Shown here one piece after another: positions 22,731 through 33,038 of a stretch of 64,000 nt of DNA. The number at the start of each line of letters is the position of its first letter. Within the stretch, counting starts at the first letter, position 1. The notes beneath the pieces were generated by a model. That model was not told where the DNA came from and ran no database searches. It saw only the letters and a program-made list of their open reading frames with translations. Source of the stretch: Calliphora vicina (taxonomy: Eukaryota > Arthropoda > Insecta > Diptera > Calliphoridae); NCBI RefSeq assembly GCF_958450345.1, contig NC_088784.1:44082278-44146277 (forward strand), read 5' to 3'. Both the position numbers and the translations under genes were made by a program.

Positions 22731-25166
22731 TAGAGTGACAGCCGATTTTTTTTTTTTAGATTTCAAAGAGTGTCGGGTGGAATATTGTGACACTAGGCCT
22801 AAATGTTAAGTGCTGAAAATTTGAGCCAAATCGGGCAACGATTTCTGGACGCGCATCGAGGTCAAAGTTCAGATATATGCAAAATTTTACTGTTAATATG
22901 GAATAAATAGGTGAAACTCGTTAACTTTCTGCATTGTTTTCTGGAAATGTGTAGATTTATTTATATTAATGAATATTACATTAAAAAAAATTTTTTGGAA
23001 ATTAACCCTGTATCTCCTTTGGTTCAAAATGACCCAAAAACTGTATTATCGCCAAAATTAGAGAAAAATGCAAATTTTTCAGTTTTTGAAAAAATTTTGC
23101 TACTAAATAAATACTTTTGCAATTGAATGTAAAAGAATCGAAATATGTACGTAATTATCGTTGTAATGAGATATAAATGACAAAATTTGATTAAAAAATT
23201 TCAAAGTTATTACAAATTCGCCAGACCATTAACGTGTTTCAGGCCACTTGAACAAAAAATTTAGGAAAAAAATTAAGATATTTCGAGAAAAATTAAAATA
23301 AAAGCTCATTTTTACTTAAAATATGTCCATATTTACTTGTATATGAGTTTTTGTCTTCGTAGGATACCGTTAACCTATTCGAAGGTATGACCAAAAAAAA
23401 TAATTTTGTTTAACGGCTGTTTCAAAACTCCATTTTCAAATTTTTAAAAATTTTGTTAAACAAATTTCAGATTTTTTCGATCATCACATTGGGGTTTATT
23501 GAGATCAAAATAGGGAATAAAAATATGAAAAAATTATGTCAATACCTCTTACAGTTTTTCTGTACCTGCGATTTAAATTTTGCGTTTTTCAAGAAAAACT
23601 AATTTTTTGTCCATATTTAGGCGAATGAGTCCAATTTCCCTAATGTTATAAATTTTAAGTAAAACCTATTCACAATATTATAGTCCTTGTAATTTTAAAT
23701 ATGTTCTGAAAGTTTTACTAAAATCGGAAAACGATAACCTTTGAATCGTGAAGGTCAAAGGTAAAATTTTTCAATATTTGGAATTTCTAATGAAAATATA
23801 CTGAAATGTTATATATTTTTGGGCCGATTTTCATGAAACTTGAGGAAAATATATATTGGTGTCTAGCATTTACAACAACAGTGCAAAAATGGATTTTAAC
23901 CTTTAAGAGGACTTGGGGTCAAAATGGTTGTGTTTTTCGTGATTTTAAAAGTTGAGGGTAATTTGGACCCCAAGTGCTGCTAAGGGTTAATTTCCATTTT
24001 TGTGCTGTTATTTTAAATTCTGGACTTTATGTTATATTTTTCTTAAGTTTCAAGAAAATCGGCCCAAAAGTATATAACATTTCAGTATATTTTCATTAGA
24101 AATTCCAAATATTGAAAAATTTGACTTTGACCTTCACGATTCAAAGGTTATCGTTTTCCGATTTTAGTAAAACTTTCAGAACATATTTAAAATTACAAGG
24201 ACTATAATATTGTGAATAGGTTTTACTTAAAATTTATAACATTAGGGAAATTGGACTCATTCGCCTAAATATGGACAAAAAATTAGTTTTTCTTGAAAAA
24301 CGCAAAATTTAAATCGCAGGTACAGAAAAACTGTAAGAGGTATTGACATAATTTTTTCATATTTTTATTCCCTATTTTGATCTCAATAAACCCCAATGTG
24401 ATGATCGAAAAAATCTGAAATTTGTTTAACAAAATTTTTAAAAATTTGAAAATGGAGTTTTGAAACAGCCGTTAAACAAAATTATTTTTTTTGGTCATAC
24501 CTTCGAATAGGTTAACGGTATCCTACGAAGACAAAAACTCATATACAAGTAAATATGGACATATTTTAAGTAAAAATGAGCTTTTATTTTAATTTTTCTC
24601 GAAATATCTTAATTTTTTTCCTAAATTTTTTGTTCAAGTGGCCTGAAACACGTTAATGGTCTGGCGAATTTGTAATAACTTTAAAATTTTTTAATCAAAT
24701 TTTGTCATTTATATCTCATTACAACGATAATTACGTACATATTTCGATTATTTTGCATTCAATTGCAAAAGTATTTATTTAGTAGCAAAATTTTTTCAAA
24801 ATCTGAAAAATTTGCATTTTTCTCTAATGTTGGCGATAATACAGTTTTTGGGTAATTTTGAACCAAAGGAGATACAGGGTTAATTTCCAAAAATTTTTTT
24901 TTAATGTAATATTCATTAATATAAATAAATCTACACATTTCTAGAAAACAATGCAGAAAGTTAACGAGTTTCACCTATTTATTCCATATTAGCAGTCAAA
25001 TTTTGCATATATCTGAACTTTGACCTCGATGCGCGTCCAGAAATCGTTGCCCGATTTGGCTCAAGTTTTTAGCACTTAACATTTAGGCCTAGTGTCACAA
25101 TATTCCACCCGGCACTCTTCAAAATTTTAACAAAAATTTTTTTCCATACAACTGATTGTCACTCTA
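22731..25166. mobile_element. hAT-ended foldback element, 2.4-kb inverted repeat
   Basis: Ends TAGAGTGACAG and TTGTCACTCTA; perfect duplication ATGTACAT (22723-22730 and 25167-25174). The two halves are mirror copies about 1.2 kb long around a loop of roughly 40 bp near 23925-23965. A 71-codon frame at 22911-23126 is repeated on the minus strand at 24759-24974 with four amino-acid differences, so the arms are about 97% identical. The arms share sequence with the MITE at 6608-7097. These small frames are not convincing genes. A read-through transcript would fold into a very long dsRNA. Confidence 0.9.
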
Positions 25167-25174
25167 ATGTACAT

Positions 25175-26843
25175 ATTTACAAACAAATACAAATACAAGA
25201 TGCAAATAATAAAGAAAAAGTACAACAATTGTAGATGTTTTTTTTTGTGTGTAAATAATATGAATATGTACTTGAAGTGGAGTGAAGACAATTGCCACAT
25301 CGTCATCATCAGTATAGTCACTGTTCCTACAAAGGCCTTTTTAAATATTTGTGTTCCATTTACAACCATCAGCAGATCTTTACGTCAACTTAAACGTTTG
25401 TTGACTAAACCACTTCATCTTCATTTCCATTCATTTTCGACTTCATTTGCCGAACAAACAAAAGACTCAAAAATATTTCGTCTTATTTTACACACAAACA
25501 CCCACAACCATCTTGTACATTCACATACAATAAATATGAACAACAAACAAATGTACAGACGGACGGACGAACAGACACCGTCAAATATACACAATTGATG
25601 TTGACGCCATAGTGCCTACGAAAACACCAAAGGGGGAGATTTGTGTGGTGAATGGTTAGTGTTGATGTTGGTAACGAAAGGACAAACTACAGAACAGACT
25701 TACTATACATATTTGAATATTCGCTAGTGTAGTTAGTTATAAGTTAGTAGCAGTTGCATCAGTAGTACATAAATAGTACTTATATGTACTCATATTTGTG
25801 TATGTTTCTATGTAGTTGGCTGTCTTTATGTTTCTTCTTTTATTTTTTGTTCTTCTCCAACTGCTTTTAAGTATTCCACAAAATGACATGCATTGTTTGT
25901 CCTCGAGGACTCGTGCCTGTTTCGTTTCCTCGTTTCTATTATTGTTAACTGTGTGTATTTGTAGTGTATTCATTCATTCATGTACAGTTGTATGAATGTA
26001 TTCAATTTCGGCTGTTGATGTTGCCTCTCCCGTCACCTTCTATATCCTCTCAATATCCTATCTATATATTAGAGGAGAATAACTTTTTACAGAGCCGAGC
26101 CTTATTGGCCATAGACAAATGGTGTAGTTGTTATTTTCGCGATCTTTATAATAATTATCGAACGCACCAAATGCGACGATGTTTTAAATTGAAATACATT
26201 TTATTAAATCTTGTATACAATGTATTATTTTTATTAATTAATGTATTGTTTTGTATTACTACTTGTATTGTATTCACTAAAATATATTTTTCATTAAGAT
26301 TGACGACATCGCAATATTTTTAAACACAGAGTACCACAAAAATAATTTGCCTATGCTAAATTTAGTAAGGTTTAACAAACAAAAATTAAATTTTATTTTA
26401 TATACACAGAAAACACAAATATTCAAATTCAATTACAAAATTCATAAAGTCAATTGAATATTTTATTGAAATGGGACCTATCACAAAAATCACAAAATCA
26501 AATAACAAAATTTGAAAATATTTTATTAAAAAATAATTTGTTTTCTTATTAAAATATTATAACTATGTATTAATGAAACATATTATTTGAAATTCCAAAT
26601 AAAATCAAACAATATTTTTAATAAAACCGTACAAACAAATAGTTGGTTTTGAATAGATATTCAAACAATATTTATTATTAAATAAATTAAAATATTAATA
26701 ACATTTAAATTCAAAATCAATAAATATTTTAATTAAATGTAACAAATTGCACACGCCATAAACATGATACTCTTTTAAACTATATTTTCTATAGAAACTA
26801 CTGCTATACACAATAGTTTCTAAAGAAAATACTGTCATACATA
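25175..26843. other. Unassigned DNA, AT-rich
   Basis: ORFs of up to 143 codons (25167-25598, 25964-26323) lack recognisable motifs and are biased in composition. A short hairpin (TTTCTATAGAAACTA ... TAGTTTCTAAAGAAA) lies near 26787-26830. A distant host exon cannot be excluded. Confidence 0.35.
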
Positions 26844-26847
26844 ATAT

Positions 26848-27472
26848 TGTTACGTTTTAACCTTTTCAAAACGTTTGTTTATTTCCTTTAAATAAACCGG
26901 ATACTTTTGATTGCAAATAAAAGCCGTTTAGTAGTTTAAAAATTGTAACAACTCTTTATTTATTTAAAATGTATAACAACAGAATTAAATAGTCACTCAG
27001 TGTTTTTTATACACGTTTATAAATTCGCAGAAATACAGACACACTTTATAATGTACACGAATTAACTTGAAAAATACAGCACACTTTAAGGCACTCAGTT
27101 GATGTTTATTCGAATAGCGTCTCTGATAAACTCACTAACTACTGCAACCTCTGTCACTATTTATAAGACTGCCATCTGCACTCTAGATTGTTCTTTAACT
27201 GTCAAAGCTCGTATATTCTAGAGCTTTCTAATACATACGCCATCTGTGGTGTACTTCCTACAATGTTCTTTAACTGAAAATTCGAATATACGGTCGCAGC
27301 AAACAGCGCTGCCATACTTACGATCAATGGTCAACAGAAAGCTTTTATTCAATGTTAATAATGCCCACAGATATGTTACAGTTTGAGAGGCACTGCTATT
27401 TGAAAGCATTATGCAACTTTTAAATCAGCCGTTAAAATCGTTATATTTGAATTCAAGTACAAATTCGTAACA
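26848..27472 (-). mobile_element. Solo LTR of a gypsy-like retrotransposon
   Basis: 625 bp running from TGTTACGAATTTGTACTTG to GGTTAAAACGTAACA on the minus strand, bounded by TG...CA and a 4-bp duplication ATAT (26844-26847 and 27473-27476). It contains a TATA box (CTTATAAATA, 27159-27168) and downstream AATAAA signals near 26950-26965. No internal domain adjoins, so it is a solo LTR left by LTR-LTR recombination. It differs from the LTR start of the neighbouring gypsy at 28270. Confidence 0.8.
27159..27168 (-). promoter_or_regulatory. LTR TATA box
   Basis: CTTATAAATA on the minus strand, followed by TTGCAGTAGTTAGTG about 25 nt downstream as a possible start region within the solo LTR. Confidence 0.5.
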
Positions 27473-27489
27473 ATATGAATAAGTTTCTG

Positions 27490-27985
27490 CCAAACTTACG
27501 GACTTCCCAGCAAACGGGAATCCAAGTCATATGGATATTGTTCACCTGTGGGAGGATAAACTGGTTTTCATATACATCTTAATTGAAAATCAATCATCCT
27601 ACCATTTATGTCGTATTCTCCCAAATTTCTGTCATAGGAAGCTAACAACGTCTGCATTTTGTTTTTGCATTTCAAGATGGGAAAATGCGTTACGCATCTA
27701 ACGAGATCGTCAAGCTCGTCGTATGCCGGACTCATTTGTCTATGTCAACTTTCTTTTCACGGAGGACATGTTCTACAAAACTCTTTACTGCATTCCAGCA
27801 ACTTCTTCGAGCCGACAGATAAAAAAGGTATGTTCGGCGTCATCTAAAACTTCTTCCTCTTCGTAAATGCAGAATGGTGAACTGCATTTTCCCATACGGT
27901 AGAGGTACTTTCGGAAGTACAAATGCCCGGATAACATTTGGGTCATGTAGTAGTTTACTTCAGCGCTTCTCCTTAAGAAATGAGT
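27490..27985 (-). pseudogene. R1/I-like LINE ORF2 C-terminal fragment
   Basis: Minus frames read YYMTQMLSGHLYFRKYLYRM, then CSSPFCIYEEEEVLDDAEHTFFIC. This is the C-terminal zinc-finger region (C-x-C/Y ... DDAEHTFF-C) seen in R1- and I-group LINEs. It has several stops and a frameshift, and lacks RT. It has truncated the LTR of the adjacent gypsy element. Confidence 0.65.
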
Positions 27986-28270
27986 GCAATAAAATATTGA
28001 GAATTTAACTGTTATAAATTAAATAGTTAAAGAAAGAATTCAATTAATGAGTGAAACAAATGTAATGAGTTAAATGTAAATGAGATGAATAAAAGAATTG
28101 CAAACAATAAAATACAGTGAAGCAAAATAATAATGGCACTAATAACACAATATAAAATATGAACAATAAATGATTAAATAAACAAACATAAAATAATTAA
28201 TATAATAATAATAAAATAATTATATTGAATGCATGTTTAATAATAAAATAAGGAAATAATTCATGTTACA
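27986..28270 (-). mobile_element. Partial 3' LTR and polypurine tract of gypsy element 2
   Basis: Minus-strand AGAGGGGGAGGC (28271-28282) is a good polypurine tract. It lies immediately before TGTAACATGAATTATT, the expected TG start of an LTR, and sits just downstream of the pol end. The rest of the LTR is AT-rich and is cut by the LINE fragment. Confidence 0.55.
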
Positions 28271-28316
28271 GCCTCCCCCTCTGCCTCATATATCGTCTCG
28301 ATGATGTGGCAGTATC

Positions 28317-30600
28317 TCAGTAGTATTTCCTGGGTTGCCTCTTTCTAAGAGTTCTGTTACTGTTATCTCTATTTTGCAATAACTGTGTGTTCGTTGTTGT
28401 CGTTAATAACTGTGTATCCATTGTTGTAGAATTTTGTTGTGTTGAATCAAGATCATTTGCATTTATTGTTGATTGAATTTGAGTATTGGTTGTTGTGTTT
28501 GTTGTAGGACGACCACGTCGCCTTATGGGATAAATGGGTTCATCCGAGGATGTTTCGTATGGCGTGAGATCTGTTGCATGATAAGTTGCTAGTGGTATCT
28601 CAGGGGATTCCTCTGTAGCTATGGTATAATAAGTTCCTCTTTTGTTTATTATTTTATAAGGGCCATCTCGACGAGGTATTAATTTTGCTGTTATATTTTT
28701 TGAAGAATTGCTTAGCACATGGGTTGCCACTAGAACTTTGTCGCCAATATTAAAATCAGTCTACGTCTCGAATTAAAATATACTTGGTTTCGGTCTTGCT
28801 GTTTTTTGACAGCTTCATTTGCAATTTTTAGTGTATCTTCAAGCTTTATCAAATAATTGATCTTAATACATAATGTGCTTCCAAAGGACTTCTCAATTCT
28901 CTACCAAACGTTAGGTATGCCGCTGAATAGCCAGTGCTCTCATCGGTAATTTTAAATGCCATGTTGTGTGTTCTTTTCCAACACAAATGCTAATTGTGTT
29001 TTTAGATCGCGGTTCTTTCTCTCAATAGGGTTCGATTCAGGGTAGTAAACAGGAGTAAAAGATTGATCAATACCCAAACAAAAAGTCAGTTGTTGCATAA
29101 TCGCAGAAATAAATTGACTCCCGTTGTCTGTATGTATTCACTAGGGTATTCAATCGGTTAACCGTTAATCGGTTAACCGATTAATTTTGTTCGGTTAACT
29201 GTTCGAATAATTCAAAATTGAAACTAAAAAAAAATAACTGACAAATTAGATATTATTTATCACGTCTTATTTTCGATTTATCCAACATCTCCAACGAGAG
29301 AGTTTTTTCCCAGTCGAGTTTTATTAAAACTAAAGAAAATTATTTACTTTTTGGTTGAATTGATATGTTTGTTTATTTTTTATGTTTTTGTTCTTTTTAT
29401 TAATAAAATACTTCAATAAGTACACAAAATTCGTGATTTAGTTTCAGTTTAACATTTAAATATAAATTATTCGGTTAATCGAATAATTTAAAATTAACCG
29501 ATTATTAACCGAATAAATCTAAACCCCGATTAATTATTTGCTCGATTAAACCAGAAACCCGATTAATTGAATACCCTAGTATTCACCTTGGAACTCTATA
29601 ACCCAAAACTATTTCATTTAGAACAATAATTGAGCAATTTTCCCCGTAGCTTCTTTCAACGCAAACAACTAAACCCAACAGCTACACATATCTTCCATAA
29701 CCAAAATCCACTGGTGACCTCTGTTTGTGCGTGGTAACTTACCAACAAGATAAATGACAATTACTGCAAAACGTTGATTACTTGCAACAGTACGTAGTAA
29801 GCCGGTTTCAAATTTGTTGCTTTATATTTTTGACATTCCGTACACTTTTTCACATATGATGTTATATCTTCTCTCATTCCTTGTCAGTAGTAGTGTGGTA
29901 CAATGCGTGCAATAGTCTTATCGATGCCATAATGTCATGCAGATGGATCATCGTGAAATCTCCGAAGAATTGTGTTTCGCATTGATGTTTGTACTACCAG
30001 TTGCCCGTTTTCGGAATCTTGATCCGAACAATAACGATACAATACACCGTCTATTATTATGTATCCGCGGCTTGTATATTTATACATGCTTTCATCATCA
30101 GCTTCAAATGATGTTATAATTGTTTTAATTTCAGCATCTCCTAGTTGTGCTTTTCTTATATCTGCTGAACCTTTTCGTGGAAAATCTATAGATATGGAAT
30201 AACATTCACATGTGATATCGGTTTTCTATGGGGCAAGGTGGTCTAGACAATGTGTCTGCCACAGCGTTTTGCCTTCCTGGTGTATATCCAAATTGTATAT
30301 TATAAGGTTGCAATTGCAGAGCCCATCTTGCTAAACGGCCAGTGGGAGATTTCAAGCCACTTTAAGGGTTGGTGGTCTGTTAAAACTGAGATTTCAAACG
30401 ACAGCTAAAGCTTCTCTCTCCGTTGTAGAGTAGTTTCTTTCGGCGGAAAGAAGTAGGCGACTTGCATACTCTATGGGGTGTTCATTTTCTTTCTCCCCCT
30501 GGAGTAGAACAGCTTCGAGTGTTGTTTTCATCTATTTGTTGCAAAATTGGTGGAGATACTAAACAGCTTTTTAATTTATTAAACGATTTCTGTTCTTCAT
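28317..30600 (-). pseudogene. gypsy element 2 pol: RNase H and integrase, decayed
   Basis: The minus strand gives, in order, RNase H (HPIEYASRLLSAERNYSTTE at about 30.46 kb; TGRLARWALQLQPYNIQFGY near 30.3 kb), the integrase core (LPRTNRGHQWILVMEDM; a degenerate PESNPIERKNRDLK carrying the catalytic Glu) and the C-terminal GPY/F domain (LIPRRDGPYKIINKRG). The last lies in a 137-codon frame at 28317-28730 that ends in Thr/Asn repeats. The core is cut by a MITE at 29142-29578, and the RT side is lost at the DINE-1-like insertion at 30621. Frames are broken; the element is dead. It belongs to a different gypsy lineage from the 1-7 kb copy. Confidence 0.78.
29142..29578. mobile_element. hAT-like MITE (TAGGGTATTCAAT ends)
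   Basis: 437 bp. Ends TAGGGTATTCAAT and ATTGAATACCCTA; perfect duplication GTATTCAC (29134-29141 and 29579-29586). Subterminal CGGTTAACCG / CCGATTAATCGG blocks resemble the ends of the element at 2806-5345. Inserted in the gypsy integrase. Confidence 0.9.
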
Positions 30601-30620
30601 CATTTCATTTCCATTTTATA

Positions 30621-31327
30621 TTTTTATACCCTTCACCATGAGTGGCAAGGGTATATATAAGTTTGTCATTCCATTTGTAATTTGTACATTTTTCATTTGC
30701 GACCCCACAAAGTATATATATTCTGAATCGTTATAGACAGCGGAGTCAATATAGCCATGTCCGTCTGTTCGTCTGTGTGTTGAAATCAACTTTCTGCAGC
30801 CCCAAATAACTTACATACACGAATGATACATCAATATCTCCGAAATTCTTCCGGCTCGGTTGCTATTTAAAATCGAGATAATCGGTCCACAAATGGCTGA
30901 GATATAAGGAAAACCCAAGACAACCTCGATTTTTGACCCATATCTCGATTACTAAATCATGAATATAGACAATATGGATATCTAATGATAGATATTTCAA
31001 AGACCTGTGCAACGACGTATATAAGACCATAGTAAGTTGGACCTACAATGGGTCAAAATCGGAAAAAATATTTTTCAACCGGAATTTTTTTTTTTCACCA
31101 AAATTTTTTTTCACTAAATATTAAAAAAATTTTTTTTTTTAAATTACAAAAAAAAATATTAAATATAAAAAAAAATTTTAAAATTTCAAAAAAAAAAATT
31201 TAAAAAACAATTTCGAAAAAACAACTGGAAAAAAAATTAAATTTTGTTTACCTAAAAATATTTAAAATTTTTATTTTAAAGTATATTTTGGTGAAGGGTA
31301 TATAAAATTCGGCACTGCCGAATATTT
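30621..31327 (+). mobile_element. DINE-1-like Helentron, copy B
   Basis: Begins TTTTTATACCCTTCACCATG, with CCGACCCCATAAAGTATATA-like sequence and a short GTCTGTTCGTCTGTGTG microsatellite. It ends in GGTGAAGGGTATATAAAATT and the hairpin TTCGGCACTGCCGAA, after which the terminal CTCTTACTTG is lost. Its body differs from copies A, C and D (no GT-rich tandem repeat) but matches the fragment at 2985-3151, so at least two subtypes exist. Confidence 0.72.
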
Positions 31328-31381
31328 GTATCCATTGAAAATATTTTTCAAACGCTAAAATTTTTCCGCACTTTTTAATTA

Positions 31382-32352
31382 TTTTTATACCCTTCAGCTT
31401 CGTGAGAAGGGTATATATAAGTTTGTCATTCCGTTTGTAATTTCTACATTTTTCATTTCCGACCCTATAAAGTATATATATTCTGGATCCTTATAGATAG
31501 CGGAGTCGATTAAGCCATGTCCGTCTGTCTGTCTGTCTGTCTGTCTGTTGAAATCAATTTTCTGAAGGCCCCAGATATTTCCGGGATCCAAATCTTCAAC
31601 AATTCTGTCAGACATACTTTCGAGAATTTTGCTATTTAAAATCAGCAAAATCCGTCCATAAATAACGGAGATATGAGCAAAAATCCGAGACAACCTCTGA
31701 AAATTTCATCAAAAAACATAATGTATTGCATGCTTTGACAAAAAAACAACAAAACGTATGGTTGGATGTGCAAGCTTTGCGTATTTTGTTTTTTTTTGTG
31801 TTTTGTTTCTTTTGGCGTTGTTGTTGTTTTTTATACAACTAAACTTTTGTTTGGTTGTGTGTTGGTTTTTTTGACAAAAAAACAACAAATCGTATGTTTG
31901 AATGTGCATGCATGCTTTGCGTATTTTGTTTTTCTTTTGTGTTTTGTTTCTTTTGGCGTTGTTGTTTTTTATACAATTAAACGTATGTTTGGATGTGTGT
32001 TGGTTTCATTGGCTTGCGTATTTTGTTTTTGTTTTTTCTTTTGGTGTTTTGTTTCGTTTGGCGTTGTTGTTGTTTTTTGTGTTCTTGATAAATTTAGGAT
32101 GCTGTACGCTGAAAGTGGTTTTGGTTGGTTTCATTGGCTTGCGTATTTTGTTTTTGTTTTTTCTTTTGGTGTTTTGTTTCGTTTGGCGTTGTTGTTGTTT
32201 TTTGTGTTCTTGATAAATTTAGGATGCTGTACGCTGAAAGTGGGCAATGTACATACATATGTATATACTAATTATAAAAAATAATAATGCATCCACAACA
32301 AAGGTGAAGGGTATATAAGATTCGGCATAGCCGAATATAGCACTCTTACTTG
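31382..32352 (+). mobile_element. DINE-1-like Helentron, copy C
   Basis: Same subtype as copy A, in the same orientation as copy B and 54 bp behind it. It has a longer GTCTGTCTGTCTGTCTG microsatellite and extended core repeats (31728-32245). The 3' terminus is complete (TTCGGCATAGCCGAA hairpin, CTCTTACTTG). It preserves the empty site of the Tc1-type MITE found in copy A. Confidence 0.78.
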
Positions 32353-32540
32353 TTTTATTTGTATCTGTCAAATTTTACTTGTACAGTGAAGTATTTTTTA
32401 GTCCATTATTAAGAAACTCAAGGTTGCATCACTTGGTACTGAGTAGATTTCCCCAAAATCTAGTCACGAAGTAGATTTCATTTTATATGGGAAATCTCGT
32501 CAAAATAACTAGATTTGGCTCGAAATCTCATATGTACTAG

Positions 32541-33038
32541 ATTTTTTTTATATTTTATTTATTGTATCTTCACAAAATAATGTGAACTATCAATAATATG
32601 TTCAAATCTTAAATATAAATATTAATTTTTATTTACGTCCCACCACAGTTGATGCTATCATCAGCGCAGGTATGTTGGATTCTTCTTAGTCGGATGTAGC
32701 CATTACTTCTCATTAATGTTCGTGCAAGTGGGTTATGGTGAACTTCTAACTTTCTCAAATATGACTCCGCTTGTTTCCTTTTTCACCAGGAAGACACCTA
32801 GGTCGCTATGAATGTTAATATTTCTCACATACCAGGGCGCTGTTGTTATCATTCGTAATATTTTATTTTGGAATCTTTGAATTTTTTCAATATTAGAAGC
32901 TGAGGCCGTGCCCCATAATTGAATTCCATAGCACCATATAGGTTTTATTATTGAGCTGTACAGCAAAAGTTTGCAATCTAAACTCAATCTCGAGTTTTTA
33001 CCAATTAGCCAGTAAATTTGTAATAATTTTAATCAAGA
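32541..33038 (-). pseudogene. Jockey LINE family B copy, 3' part
   Basis: Matches 48180-48680 of the family B element: ORF2 C-terminal LLYSSIIKPIWCYGIQLWGT and SNIEKIQRFQNKILRMITTA, then a 3' UTR ending in ATTTATTGTATCTTC. The match stops at 33038 and resumes at about 36787, so this is one LINE split by a 3.7-kb insertion. Confidence 0.8.

Noticed and set aside
25167..25598. 143-codon plus-strand ORF rich in His, Thr and Lys
   Set aside because: Begins within the end of the foldback element and consists of AT/CA-rich low-complexity sequence. No family resemblance seen.
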